A stretch of DNA of 64,000 nucleotides. Source: Chlorops oryzae. Lineage: Eukaryota > Arthropoda > Insecta > Diptera > Chloropidae. This document shows positions 34,476 to 45,396 of the stretch, in pieces (the first letter of the stretch is position 1; the number at the start of each line of letters is the position of its first letter). The stretch spans positions 134,800,981 to 134,864,980 of the forward strand of contig CM035806.1 of assembly GCA_020466095.1 (NCBI GenBank), written 5' to 3'. The notes beneath the pieces are model-generated. The model was not told where the DNA came from. It did not search any database and saw only the letters and a list, made by a program, of their open reading frames with translations. The translations under genes and the position numbers were made by a program.

Positions 34476-34944
34476 CAGCGTTGCCAGACGTCCCGCATTT
34501 TGCGGGATGTCCCGCTTTTTGGCCTAAAATTATAATGTCCCGCCGGGACATGAAAAATCCCGCTTTTTTTCAAATATATGGAAACTAACTTTTAGTTTGT
34601 TAAAGATAAAAAAGAAATCTTAGATTCGGTGAAAGGGTCAGAAAAGTACAAATCAATTTGAAATAATCTACTAATGTAACAAAATGTAAGAAATTTAAAA
34701 ATAATTTACTAACGTAACAAAATGTTTAAAATCTTTGAATGCGAGCAATAAAGCCATAGAAAGAAAAAGTAATTCTGAATATACATAATTAATACTTTGT
34801 TAAGGGGTTTTTGTTGGAATTCCACATTTGTTGTCTCGCGAAAGTAAATTTAAATTTGTCCCGCAATTGCTTGTGAAATCCCGCATTTTTTGGATAAATT
34901 TTAAAAAAATCCCGCTTTTTAAGAAAATTCATCTGGCAACGCTG
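34476..34944 (-). mobile_element. 469-bp hAT-like MITE, right copy
   Basis: Reverse complement of 31026-31494, with no mismatch found on reading both through. Flanks are ATACAGAC (left) and ATATGTAC (right). Confidence 0.9.
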
Positions 34945-34952
34945 ATATGTAC

Positions 34953-35463
34953 ATACATACGAGAAAATAACGAAATGAATTGATGAAAATGAAAATATGT
35001 AACTACCCAGTTGGAAGTATAGATGTTGCTATAAGCATCGAACGTATCGATGAAATGGACTCCCATTCTAGATGACTACCTCGGATGACAACGAGAACAT
35101 GGTGACATGATCGTTTGTTATGATGGATACAAGATGTCATAGGATTGGCTTGAAAGAACGAACATATTCCAAATACATATTTCGATACAATATTTTGTAG
35201 AAATGCTTTGAACCTGGCTTATCACTGTTGAGCTGGCTGCTTTGGTTGGTTGGTTAGTTGGATGGCTGACTGGACATTTGATGGGCTGGCTGGCTGGTTC
35301 ACGTTCTACGTACATACGTACACGTGTGCCTGTCGTGACGCTCTTTTGAGATTCAAAACAAACAAAAAAAAAAAAAAAAAATAATGAATCAGTCCTGCTT
35401 ATTTCTTTTCTTCTTCTTATTCTTTCGCTCTTTCTTTAAATGCTTTGTTTATTTTGAACATAT
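34953..35463. other. Gene-free spacer
   Basis: TTGGTTGG and GGCTGGCT repeats near 35220-35300 and a poly-A tract near 35365. No gene seen. Confidence 0.4.
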
Positions 35464-36344
35464 TTATAGCCGACACACTCTGTGTCGAGGGTATATTGCG
35501 TTTGTGTGGTTGTGTGTAACACCCAGAACCAGTCGAGATAGACCATAAAAAATATATATAGAAATGATCAGCGTCACCAGGAGATTCGATTTAGACATGT
35601 CCGTCCGTCTGTCCGTCTGTCGTCCGTCGTCTGTCTTGTCGTCTGTATACAGTTATCTTATCGAAGGAGTTGAGCTATCTTGACAAAATTTGGTATGCAA
35701 GCTCACAGGTACATGAGTAAGAACAAGTTCGAGAATGGACCCGATCGGACTATTTTTAGGGGTACCTCCAGTACTAGGGTCTGCTACGAAAATCACAAAA
35801 ACTGCTTTAAAATCGGAGTTTTTCAAGATATTTTGATGAAATTTGATATTTGAACATGTTTAAAGGCAAGTAATATGATTTCAAAAAATTGGAAAAGTGG
35901 GTGTGGCAGAAGGGCGTTTTTCGAAAATTGTCTCCTACGCCTGAAATTCAAATTGGACTTGAACGAAATTTGGCACTTATGCTTCCTTTGTAGCCATAAA
36001 CAATCTCCCCAAAAATTTCCTTGATCGGTCCATTGTTAAGGGTACCTCCAGTACTAGGGTCTGTCACAAAAATCCCAAAACTGCCTCAAAATCTGACATT
36101 TTCGAGATAATTCAATGAAACTTAGAATTTGAGCGTATATTTAAGCCTCCGATTAGAATTTCAAACAAATGGAAAATTGGGAGTGGCAAAGGGGCGGTTT
36201 TTATAAAGAAATTCAACAAAAGTCGGCATATGGGACCCCTTATGGCCTTAAACACCACTTGATATAAGAAATTATTTGAACATGTGTGTCTGTGTCGGGT
36301 ATTTTATTGTCAGGCTCGCCTGACTATGACACCCTCACTTGTTT
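35464..36344 (+). mobile_element. DINE-1/Helentron-like element, full length
   Basis: It has both ends (TATAGCCGACACACTCTGTG at the start; hairpin GTCAGGC-TC-GCCTGAC then TATGACACCCTCACTTGTTT at the end) and both internal halves. The start has one change (TATAGCC for TATACCC) and the two G+C modules are slightly diverged, so it is an older copy than that at 25.2 kb. Confidence 0.9.
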
Positions 36345-36411
36345 AAAATGTCTTTTTGTGCGAGGATTTTTTTGTTTTGTTTTTTGACTTTTGACAACAT
36401 AAAAAAAGAGC

Positions 36412-36414
<3 letters not shown>

Positions 36415-36472
<58 letters not shown>
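36415..36472. repeat. (CT)n microsatellite
   Basis: About 29 pure CT units, followed by CCCTTTCCCC-type sequence. The Arg/Glu and Ser/Leu frames over it are artefacts. Confidence 0.95.
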
Positions 36473-36478
<6 letters not shown>

Positions 36479-37338
36479 TTTCCCCTTTCTCTTTCCCTCT
36501 GTTTATGTAGCGTATTCGCATGAGGCTACATTATTAGCAATTTTAATGTTTGTTCGCGAGGAAAATAAATGAGAAAGGTAAATAAGAACCGAAGAAGAAT
36601 AATCAGAGAAATAGAAAAAAAAAAAAAAAATAAAGAATAAAATATAAAGGGGAGAAGAAACAACGGTAATACCAGCGAACAAGAAAGAAGTTCATTGACG
36701 CAGCGCACTGTCAAAATTTTGTGAAACGGAAATGGCCACACATTCATCAAAAATTCGCCTTAAAATGCCTCATCTTTAAGCATTCATTCAGCGGAGCAGC
36801 AGTCCCCAACCCTACCGGGAACAATTCACTCATGCAGGCATTCAAAAATCGGCGCGCATTATGCCTGCTTTCCAATAATGCAGGAATTCCTGCGCTTCAA
36901 TTCCTGCACGCAGTTGTTGTCAAGTAGGGATGATCGATATTGGGGAGCGTTCAAGTATTACGTAACGCAATTTTTGAAGATTTTAAGCACCCTCGCCCTC
37001 TCCCCATGTAACGCGAATTATGGTTGGTAACGCATCGTAACAATACCCTAATTGCTTTACGTAATACATAACGACTTGTACGATCCCTCCTCGACTTCGA
37101 TAATATCGACTGAAATCATTATCGATATTTATTTATCGTAAAAACATATCGATGTATCGATATAGCGCCCATTTTGAATCTGCATTCATTTGTTGAACAA
37201 TAACCTTTTTTTTAATTTCAAACAAACGTCTCTTGACCCGTTGCACACAGGCGACGATCCAAAAATATCGCTCTGCGATACTAGATTTTAAATATCGATT
37301 TCCAATATGTATATCGTAATGAAAAATATCACTAATAA

Positions 37339-37523
37339 AGGCTCAGTTACTCTTGATTGAACGTAACTTAACTTTACTTATTTAATCAGCTGAGTTGATA
37401 TGATTAGTTCATTTTATATGGGATCAGTCACTGAAAACTTAATTTGACTTAAGATAAGAATCTGTGGAAAACAGATTTCTCTAAGTTAAGTTAAGTTACG
37501 TTCAATCAAGAGTAACTGAGCCT
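37339..37523. mobile_element. PIF/Harbinger-like MITE, copy 2
   Basis: 185 bp, the reverse orientation of copy 1 at 32333-32517, with the same AGGCTCAGTTACTCTTGATT ends. The 3-bp duplication is TAA (37336-37338, 37524-37526). Both copies therefore target TWA, as in PIF/Harbinger. Confidence 0.8.
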
Positions 37524-38895
37524 TAAATTTCGTGTCGATGTTTAAAAATATGACATTTTCACATACAGCTCGACTCCAGTGACGTCATCAGTGACACCTT
37601 CCGAAGAGGACCATAATGAAATCGTGGAATTCCAATTTTGTTTGAATGCTGGCCCAATAGGGCATGAAATTTTGCGCAGCGGAATTCTTGTGCAGCAACT
37701 GCTGCACTATTAGAAACCAGGCATGGCGAAAATTCTCCAAAGCATGCTTCCAAACTGATTGCCTCCTCCTGATTGGCAACATTCATCCAACAATGTACTC
37801 AACTATTCCGTGTCTAGTCGCAAATGAACGTAAGAGAGGACTACTTTTTACTAATAAATACATTTATACATATATATGTATACCTACTTACGTATATAGA
37901 AACATATGTATGTACATTAATATGTTTTTATAGACGTTATACGCTTGCTTGTGGTCTTAAGTACGCACATAGTAAAGCACCAGAGAGCGCACGAATTACG
38001 TTAGTTGAAGCTGACCGCAATTGAAATTGCGCAAGCGCATCAACTATTGCGAAATAGCAGTGAGCTGGGCGTGCTTGCGTGCTTCTGCGCACTGTGTGCA
38101 TGGGTGTGTGAGCGTGCAAGCGCGTTCATTTGTATGAGGGAGCGATGTGCTATCGTTTGCACTTGATGCACTTCAATTTGGATTGTATTTTGACCATGTC
38201 TAGATCGACAGCCGCAACCGCATTTCTCTTCAATGACTTGTTGCGTTACGTCGCCGTGCAATGTGTTGGGGTTTTTTTTTTTTTTTTTTTTTTTTTTGAA
38301 ATTTGTTTTCTTTTTTGCGAATACACCTTGGTTTGTACAATGAAGTTTGTAGTTTTTTCTTCGCAGTTGTTGTTGTATGTAGTTGTTTTTTTGTTTGTTT
38401 TGTTTTTAAGCCACATAATGTCAAGTTGAAGATACCATGCCAGAGTAATGTTTGGATTTTCTCGTAACATTGAAAGTTGATTGCCTCTGCCGCCGCCGCC
38501 GACGCTGTCGCTGCCGCTGCCGATGCTGCTGCTGCCTCTGATGCATGAGCATCGGCCACTGCACTCTGCTTGCAGCTTTCATACATTCAAGCACTCACTT
38601 GCACATAGCTACATAGGTACACATATTGATGTTGTACATACATATGTATTTCTATTAAGAAGAGGCATGGGATAAATCAGGAATCGTGGAAAACAAGAAA
38701 TATTTTCACTTTTTAAGAATTTCGGATCGATTGAGAAAACGAAGGAAATTTCAATTTGAATTTATTACACAAGAGTCTGGATAGTGTGAACTAACTTTTG
38801 CAAGGTTTGTTCACACTACCGAAACTGTTTATACTATCAAGGCACAATTTTTTTTTTTTTTTTTTGTTTAAATTCACTTTGTTTAGTGGAAATAT
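37524..38895. other. Gene-free region with GC-rich codon-like stretch
   Basis: A GCCGCCGCC/GCTGCCGCTG stretch at 38487-38540 gives an Ala-rich frame on the minus strand (AAAASAAAATASAAAA). The frame is short and has no flanking homology, so it is treated as simple repeat. Poly-T lies at 38273-38297. Confidence 0.4.
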
Positions 38896-39346
38896 TAGTG
38901 TTGCAACGGATATCCGGCAGGCTGCCAGGACGGATAGCCAGATATCCGGCTGCCGGATAGTTAATTTTTTATGTTATAGGTATATTTTTTTTGTTTTAAG
39001 GCCATATTCAACGGCATACGGCATAGCAATGATCCTCGGCGTTGGCGTTTGGTAGAAAAAATTTCGAACGTTATTTTTTGACACAGCACACATTTTAGTG
39101 GTGCTTGTTTCGAGTGGTTTCACCGAACTGCAATAAAAAATCTTTGTGAATGGAATTTTTCTGAGAAAATGTTAGCAGAACTGCATCCAGTTTCCTCCAA
39201 TCGCTTCATTTTCAAATCTGCATTCGAAGTACAAATATAATATAGCAAATGTTTAATGGGAGGTATCCGGCGGCCGGATATAGATGGTATCTGGCGGCCG
39301 GATAGGCCGAATACCGGATAGTGGCCGGATATCTGTTGCAACTCTA
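38896..39346. mobile_element. hAT-like MITE, TAGTGTTGCAACGGATATCC ends
   Basis: The left end is TAGTGTTGCAACGGATATCC and the right end is the inverse of TAGAGTTGCAACAGATATCC. Flanks GGAAATAT and GCAAGTAT agree at 6 of 8 bases. Inside, CCGGATA/GCCGGATA units are repeated near both ends. Confidence 0.6.
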
Positions 39347-39409
39347 GCAAGTATGCTTTTAAAAGTTGAACCTAACGTTGTTCATAAATCATTTTCCTAA
39401 AAGCTTTTT

Positions 39410-39441
<32 letters not shown>

Positions 39442-40844
39442 GGAAGTTCAAAATAGGGACGTTTGGTTTTTATGTTTACCTCCTGCTGATTTCTGAATGG
39501 CCTTCTTGTCAAAAGTTATAATACCAATGTAAAAGTTCTCCATTCGACTGTACTTGCCTTTATGTCTGATAGTTTTCAATAGTGCGCAGGAATTCTGGCA
39601 AATATTCAACACATTCAAACATATGAAACGAGTTACAATCAAACGGACAATTTACTGAAATTTCCGGCCATCTCACCATGCTGCCATCACACTTTACGAA
39701 TACGCGAAACTTCCCACAATCTGGTTGCTCTTTTTCGATGACATTTATTGATCAATGTCAGTGCCGGTCGCCGCGTCAGACGTAAAAAGTATTTATGTTC
39801 CATAAATGTCTCATTGGAATGCATGGCAAACAAAAATTTAGATGTCTGGTCGCCCCGACAGTCATTGTTTTATTTCATCGTACACCCTTCATTGTGTCCA
39901 ATATCTGACGTCACAAAATCTTAAGCAATTTATAAAAAAAAAACATTCGCGCACTCCACTCCATATCGATTCGAATAGAGAAAGAGAAGTTTTTCTGATT
40001 AGAAAATTAAATTTAAAAAAAACAAAAAACAAATAAAAAAATCCAACAAAAGAGAAACAAAACTTTAATAAAGCTGCACACAATCGATGGTCATTGTTTT
40101 GATTAAGTTTCGCCGTCATACCAACCAATTTCAATGTGAAGGTCAAAGTCAGTGGCTCACAAAAAAAAAAAAAAAGAACCAAAAAATATAAACGAAATAA
40201 TTGGAAAAATTGCGCGATACGCAGTGCTAAGTCCGAATTATTAGTGACATAAACACTTTTCACATCGGTTCGCATGTGAAAGCATTCATAATTGACACTC
40301 GCAATTTATTTCTTTTTTCATTTATTTATTTATTTATTTTTTTTTTTTTTTTTTTATTTTTTTTTTTTTGCTTAAAACTTGCGGTTGTAGGTTTTTATTT
40401 TATGGACGCAAAACAGCTTTGATTGAATTTATTTATTTAAAGTTTTAGTTTTATGACGCTGTCCGGAGCGAAAAGCCGGTACGAACGAAGTAAACAAACC
40501 AAGAAAATATGGTTAATTGAAGGAGTTTAATTCGGATAAATTTTGGGTGCTAATGGCTGGGCGTACGGCAGTCTAAATTCCCAACTGCTGGGGATTGAGC
40601 GACGCGAAGACGCGAGCGGTAGCTGATCTAATATTTTTCCAGCCAAATACCGGCACACTAAAAATTTTCATGGGCAAAATGTACCTGTGTGAAGAGGGCC
40701 AATTAGACTCGTGCACTCGAGGTGTGTCGAGTGTGGATAGTGCGAACTCCGGAAAGACCGAACACCTTGGTGGTGTGAACACATGGACCGACGGCTATAA
40801 AACACATACATAATGTTGTTCATATTCTAACTTTTTGCGAGAAG
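39347..40844. other. Gene-free region
   Basis: Holds T-rich tracts (39415-39440, 40319-40370) and a pogo-like TIR start at about 40720 (GTCGAGTGTGGATAGTGCGA). No coding sequence is supported. Confidence 0.35.
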
Positions 40845-41373
40845 CAGTGGCAGATTAGCCTCATAGGCAATATAGGCAGCTGCCTTGGGCGGAAAATTTT
40901 CAGGGGCGGAAAATTCTGATCGTCAATGCATCAATAACAGAAAAGGCAAAAATTATGCGGCTGTCTGAGGCGGAAAAAATCTCAATTGCCCATGGCGGCA
41001 TATTGTCGTAATCCGTCCCTGGCGAGAAGACCATATAGAACTATAGCTGCAACTTCGGCCAAAAGCTATTACGTGGTACACCACAACACTCGACTTGTGG
41101 CGTGGTTCACCACAGTTGACCTTTTTCACCAAATCATGCCATAACGCGCCAAAATTTGGCCAAAGTTTCAGCTATAGTTCTATATGGAAAAGACCGTTCC
41201 AAACCATTCGGAGATTCAAAAAACTAAGCTATTTAAAAAATATATAAAAAAAAACTTTTTTTTTTTTGAAATTTTTGTATTAATTCGTACACATATAAAA
41301 ATTGTGTCTTGATAGTATGAACAACCTCGGTATGAACAGACCGTGCAAAAATTACTTCACTCAATCCAGACTG
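40720..41373. mobile_element. pogo/Tigger-like element remnant
   Basis: GTGGATAGTGCGAACTCCGG and ACACCTTGGTGGTGTGAACA at the left pair loosely with GATAGTATGAACAACC and CCAGACTGTA at the right. The pattern of TAGTGTGAACNNCGG units is the same as at 55037-55292 and 38770-38850. The hAT-like MITE at 40845-41021 is inserted within it. No transposase remains. Confidence 0.45.
40845..41021. mobile_element. hAT-like MITE, CAGTGGCAGATTA family, perfect duplication
   Basis: The left end is CAGTGGCAGATTAGCC and the right end is the inverse of CAGGGACGGATTACGA. The duplication GCGAGAAG is perfect at 40837-40844 and 41022-41029. Internal GGGCGGAAAATTTTCAG-type stretches relate it to 15537-15709. Confidence 0.85.
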
Positions 41374-41919
41374 TATGTGTATTTCAAAAGGTGCAATACA
41401 CTAAACTGACGAACTAATCGATATTTATGTCCTTAACCATTCAAATGTCATAAACCCTTTTTTTTTTATTGGCTGTCCTCATCATTTTATTTAATTAATT
41501 GAGGATCCAAGATCAGCGCCACAGTGACCATGTTCTCGCTTATGAGCAATGTTAAACATGAATAATTGTTATCCAAAATGACAGTTCATCCACATTCACA
41601 ATGACGTCATCTAGTGAAGCAGTACAACAATTTCTGATGGCATTGCATTTATCGAACTTCCGGCTACGAACTTCACCCCCACCGAAATACCTACCGAAAT
41701 GCCGTCCCGATTGAAATTGTGTTTTTTATGAGAAGAGCGTGTTAAATTGGAGACTTTTTTTAAATAAAATAAAATAAAATAAAATGATAAATAATGATAT
41801 TTTTGCTTTACATTCTGACGCGCTATTCAATTTTTGCTCTACTATTTGTTACATTTACAGTTTGACCTTGAAAATGTGATGTTTCAAGCAAAAACGACGT
41901 GCAACTTTGTGTTAATTTA

Positions 41920-41959
<40 letters not shown>

Positions 41960-44136
41960 GTACATATATTTATATATTTTTTATTTTTGTTTCTTATTTT
42001 TAATTGAGAGATCAATTGAGAATCAATATTATCAATTTCGACACCGAAGTGGATTGCATCAATCAAAATCATCAACGTCAATCAAATCAATTGACACTTT
42101 GGTTTTTTATGTAAGTCAAGCTTTAATGGAAAATCTAGCCAATGCACACTAAACAAAAGGCGCATGAACTGATTTCATCGGTGACATTTACAGTATCAAT
42201 ATACATACATATACATATGTCATCGAAGTTAACCCACTCCATCCCGACTGTAGACGGACTCTATTCAAATAAACTAAACAAAATACAAAATAGAATCAAA
42301 TCCGTTTTTCTCTGGCCGAAAAATCGGACTTTTTCATTGAAAAATTGTGGCATAAGAAAGTTAAAGAATCGCACAGCCCCAAACAACAAAGGATAGGAAG
42401 GGATATGATTACGGACTTAATATTTAAAGTGACAGTGTACGCCAGTGTTTGCACAGAAGAATCTCATTCACCCGAAATCCGGTTATCCAATTATCCGACT
42501 ATCCGAACTCATTCTTCACGGCTGTCATGAACGAATCTATAAATAAAAATTAACTAAAATTATTTTTTTATTTTGGCTTTAAAATCTATTGTCCGTATTT
42601 ATCCGATTTTCCGGACTTATTCTTCGCAGCTCTTATCTATAAAAAAAAAAAAAAAAACTTATGTTATTAAAACTTATCCAATTAAATGGAATACCTCATG
42701 TTTTCATTCGGATAATTGGGATGCTACCGAACATCATAGGGAGCTTCAATTTCATCGATATGATATGATATAGAATCTAGATTATCCGAAAACCGATTAT
42801 CGGAATATTCCGGATAATCTGGGATAATTTTTCACGGCTGTTATTAAAATATATTTTTTGTTTGATTACTCTTTGAAATCTATTATCCGGATTTATTCGA
42901 TTTCATGGAAGACCCCTGATTCGGATAATGGGTATTCTACTGGTTGTCATATTTAGCTTATATTTCATGGATATCAACCGCTTAAAACTTATTGTTTCTT
43001 GTCATAAACAAAAACATTTCCGACGGAGTACATCACCATCAGTGGACTAAAATTTCTACAATGCAAATCATCAGTAACCTTTTTTTTTTTTTGGCTTTCC
43101 TATTGCTTGGAACACGTTTTTCTGAACATCGTTTTCATTTTATCATACATGGGGTATTCACACACGTTGATTTTGCGTGTCACCTGCTTGAATGAAATTC
43201 TTGCGATTAGCCCATTCTAATTAGCTCACGCACCGAACTTATGGCGTGTGTAAGTTTGTTTACACCTAAAATGTGAATGTGAAGCAATAATTTTGAAAAG
43301 ATAACGAGCTTATATACATATTTACATATGTATGTATGTTTAATTATATTGCTGAGAAATGTCCACAGCTTCACTCCTGTCATCTTTATTGGGTTGAGCG
43401 AGCAGGCTTACTGCTCTTACATACATATGTATGTACATATGTGTTCAGAAAAATGATAAGATCGCACTTTGTAATGATTCCATGAAAATATTTACATGCT
43501 GGCCGACAGATATTTACGTTTACGATTATATTAATTCAATTGATATATGTATGTACATACATACCTACGTACGTATATTATTAAATGCTGTAGCTGTAAA
43601 TATTCCATTTAGATTGAAATCTTCCTTTTCTGGAATAAGACTATTAACCTATGAAAAACCGTCGTACTATCATTTAGAACATGTCAGTCCCAAATTTTAC
43701 AGTACATTTAGTACCCAGCACTAAATTTCATTCCGAATCCCCAAATCACTTCGAAGTTTGAAAGAAAACCTTTTCAAAATCTGCACTAATGATTCTCCGA
43801 ATTTTGGAATTTTCCAGTTAATGGAATCATAATATGATTATTATATGCATTCCGGATTTTATCCATACGCGTTAAAGTGCACTGAAATTTTTGCTGAAAT
43901 CATATATAACGCTGAAATGGTGTAAAGATTCTATGCAAACAATATTATCCGGAAAAGAATTTTATCTAAAAGAGTATCTTCGAAAAACGCTTTTATCCGG
44001 AAAAGGGTATCTTTGTCAGTAAATTTGACATTTTATTCAAAAGAAACTTTCATTACGGGAAGTAGCTTTTATCAGAAGTAGCATTTATCCGAAGAAGAAT
44101 TTTTATCCGGAAAAGCATCGTGTTTAAAGTAAATAG
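41374..44136. other. Gene-free region with TTATCCG repeats
   Basis: A (TA)n tract lies at about 41929-41953. Degenerate TTATCCGGATT/TTATCCGAACAT units recur at 42470-42515, 42590-42615, 42780-42820 and 42885-42935. TTATCCGGAAAAG units recur at 43945-44130. No gene is supported. Confidence 0.4.
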
Positions 44137-45388
44137 CAGAGCTAGAGAACTATCGATAATTGCGACAATTGATGAGACTATCGGAAGATATAAGTATTTT
44201 AAAATTAAACTTATTTGGTTGGCAAATTGCTAGTGGTTGCAATCAAGAATGTTTGATCTGTTGATCATTTAAATATCAACCAATTGAAAGATATAAATTT
44301 AAAATTTAATGGTGGCCCTATAATAAAATCTTCAAATTTAAAAAATATTGTGTAAAAGTATCCTTGCTCAATTTATATCACGTGATAATATACAACAAGC
44401 CGAATTTTATAGCCTTTTGTACTCAATTCTCCTTACATTGTAACCAGCACTGATGCTAGGCAGCATTTTGGTCAATCTTTTCCCTTGGATATTAAAAATA
44501 AATTCCTGTATTTCTGTTTTCAATAGAAAAGTGATCAGTAAAAATCCCTTGTAAAAATTTGAAGTGATTTTTGGTTAAATGTAAAATCGGAAAAATTCCT
44601 CAAAACTAGAAAAACCCCTCGATCTGGCATCAGTGCATAGCATACGCAGTTTAGCATTACGCCTATAATTCTCAATTGGATTGTAAAATTGGACACTTAA
44701 AACTAGCAGAATTTCTGAAGATTTTTCACGACGTGATGTAGCAAGCCGGTGTGTAAGTGGGTGGCTTAATTGTGGGTTTTATAGGACTGGAGAGCTATCG
44801 ATAATTCGATAATTCGATAATCGATAGTTCAATAATAGATAGGTCTGATAATCGATAGTTCAATAATAGATAGATTTAATAATCAATAGTTTCAAAATCT
44901 ATATATGCAGTAATCGATAGTTTCAATAATCGATAGTTTCAATGATCGATGGGTTCAATAATCGATAGTTTCAACAATCGATAAAGTATTTAATCGATAA
45001 TCGATTGTTTCAACAATATATCGGTTTAATAATCGATCGTTTTAATAATCGATCGTTTCAAAAATATATCGGTTTAATAATCGATCGTTTTAATAACCGA
45101 TTGTTTCAATAATCGATCGGCTCAATAATAATCGTTTTGATAATCGATCGTTTCGATAATCGATAACTTTGATAATCGAAAGTCGAATTTTCGAGCGACT
45201 GTCGCCCTAAAATAAATAAGGGCATTTTAAAGCATTCTGTCCATTTCAAAAAAAGGACAGCTCTCTCTCTGTCACCACCAGCACCACTTTGTCAAAGCTA
45301 AAGTAAATTTCAATGAATCAAAACTATCGATAGTCTTCAAACACCATCGATATTACCAATAGTACTATTGATTGTTTCTCCAACTCTA
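44137..45388. mobile_element. hAT-like element carrying an ATCGAT array
   Basis: The termini are CAGAGCTAGAGAACTATCG and the inverse of TAGAGTTGGAGAAACAAT. The duplication GTAAATAG is perfect at 44129-44136 and 45389-45396. About 1,252 bp with no transposase. It contains a smaller inverted structure (CACTGATGCTAGG...CTGGCATCAGTG, 44448-44634) and a long degenerate AATCGATAGTTTCA array. Confidence 0.7.
44795..45185. repeat. Degenerate ATAATCGATAGTTTCA tandem array
   Basis: About 22 imperfect units with a period near 17-18 bp, most with a central ATCGAT. Several contain TATCGATA or ATCGATAG, overlapping the DRE motif recognised by the fly factor DREF. It sits entirely inside the element at 44137-45388. 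Confidence 0.75.
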
Positions 45389-45396
45389 GTAAATAG

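Noticed and set aside
7078..36344. CRISPR-like array from the evenly repeated elements
   Set aside because: Repeats are long, dispersed, on both strands, with no short regular spacing; the organism is eukaryotic.
36324..36572. Arg/Glu and Ser/Leu repeat proteins
   Set aside because: Frames of a (CT)n microsatellite on its two strands.
38230..38586. Ala-rich frame (AAAASAAAATAS)
   Set aside because: GCC/GCT simple repeat; no conserved flanks.
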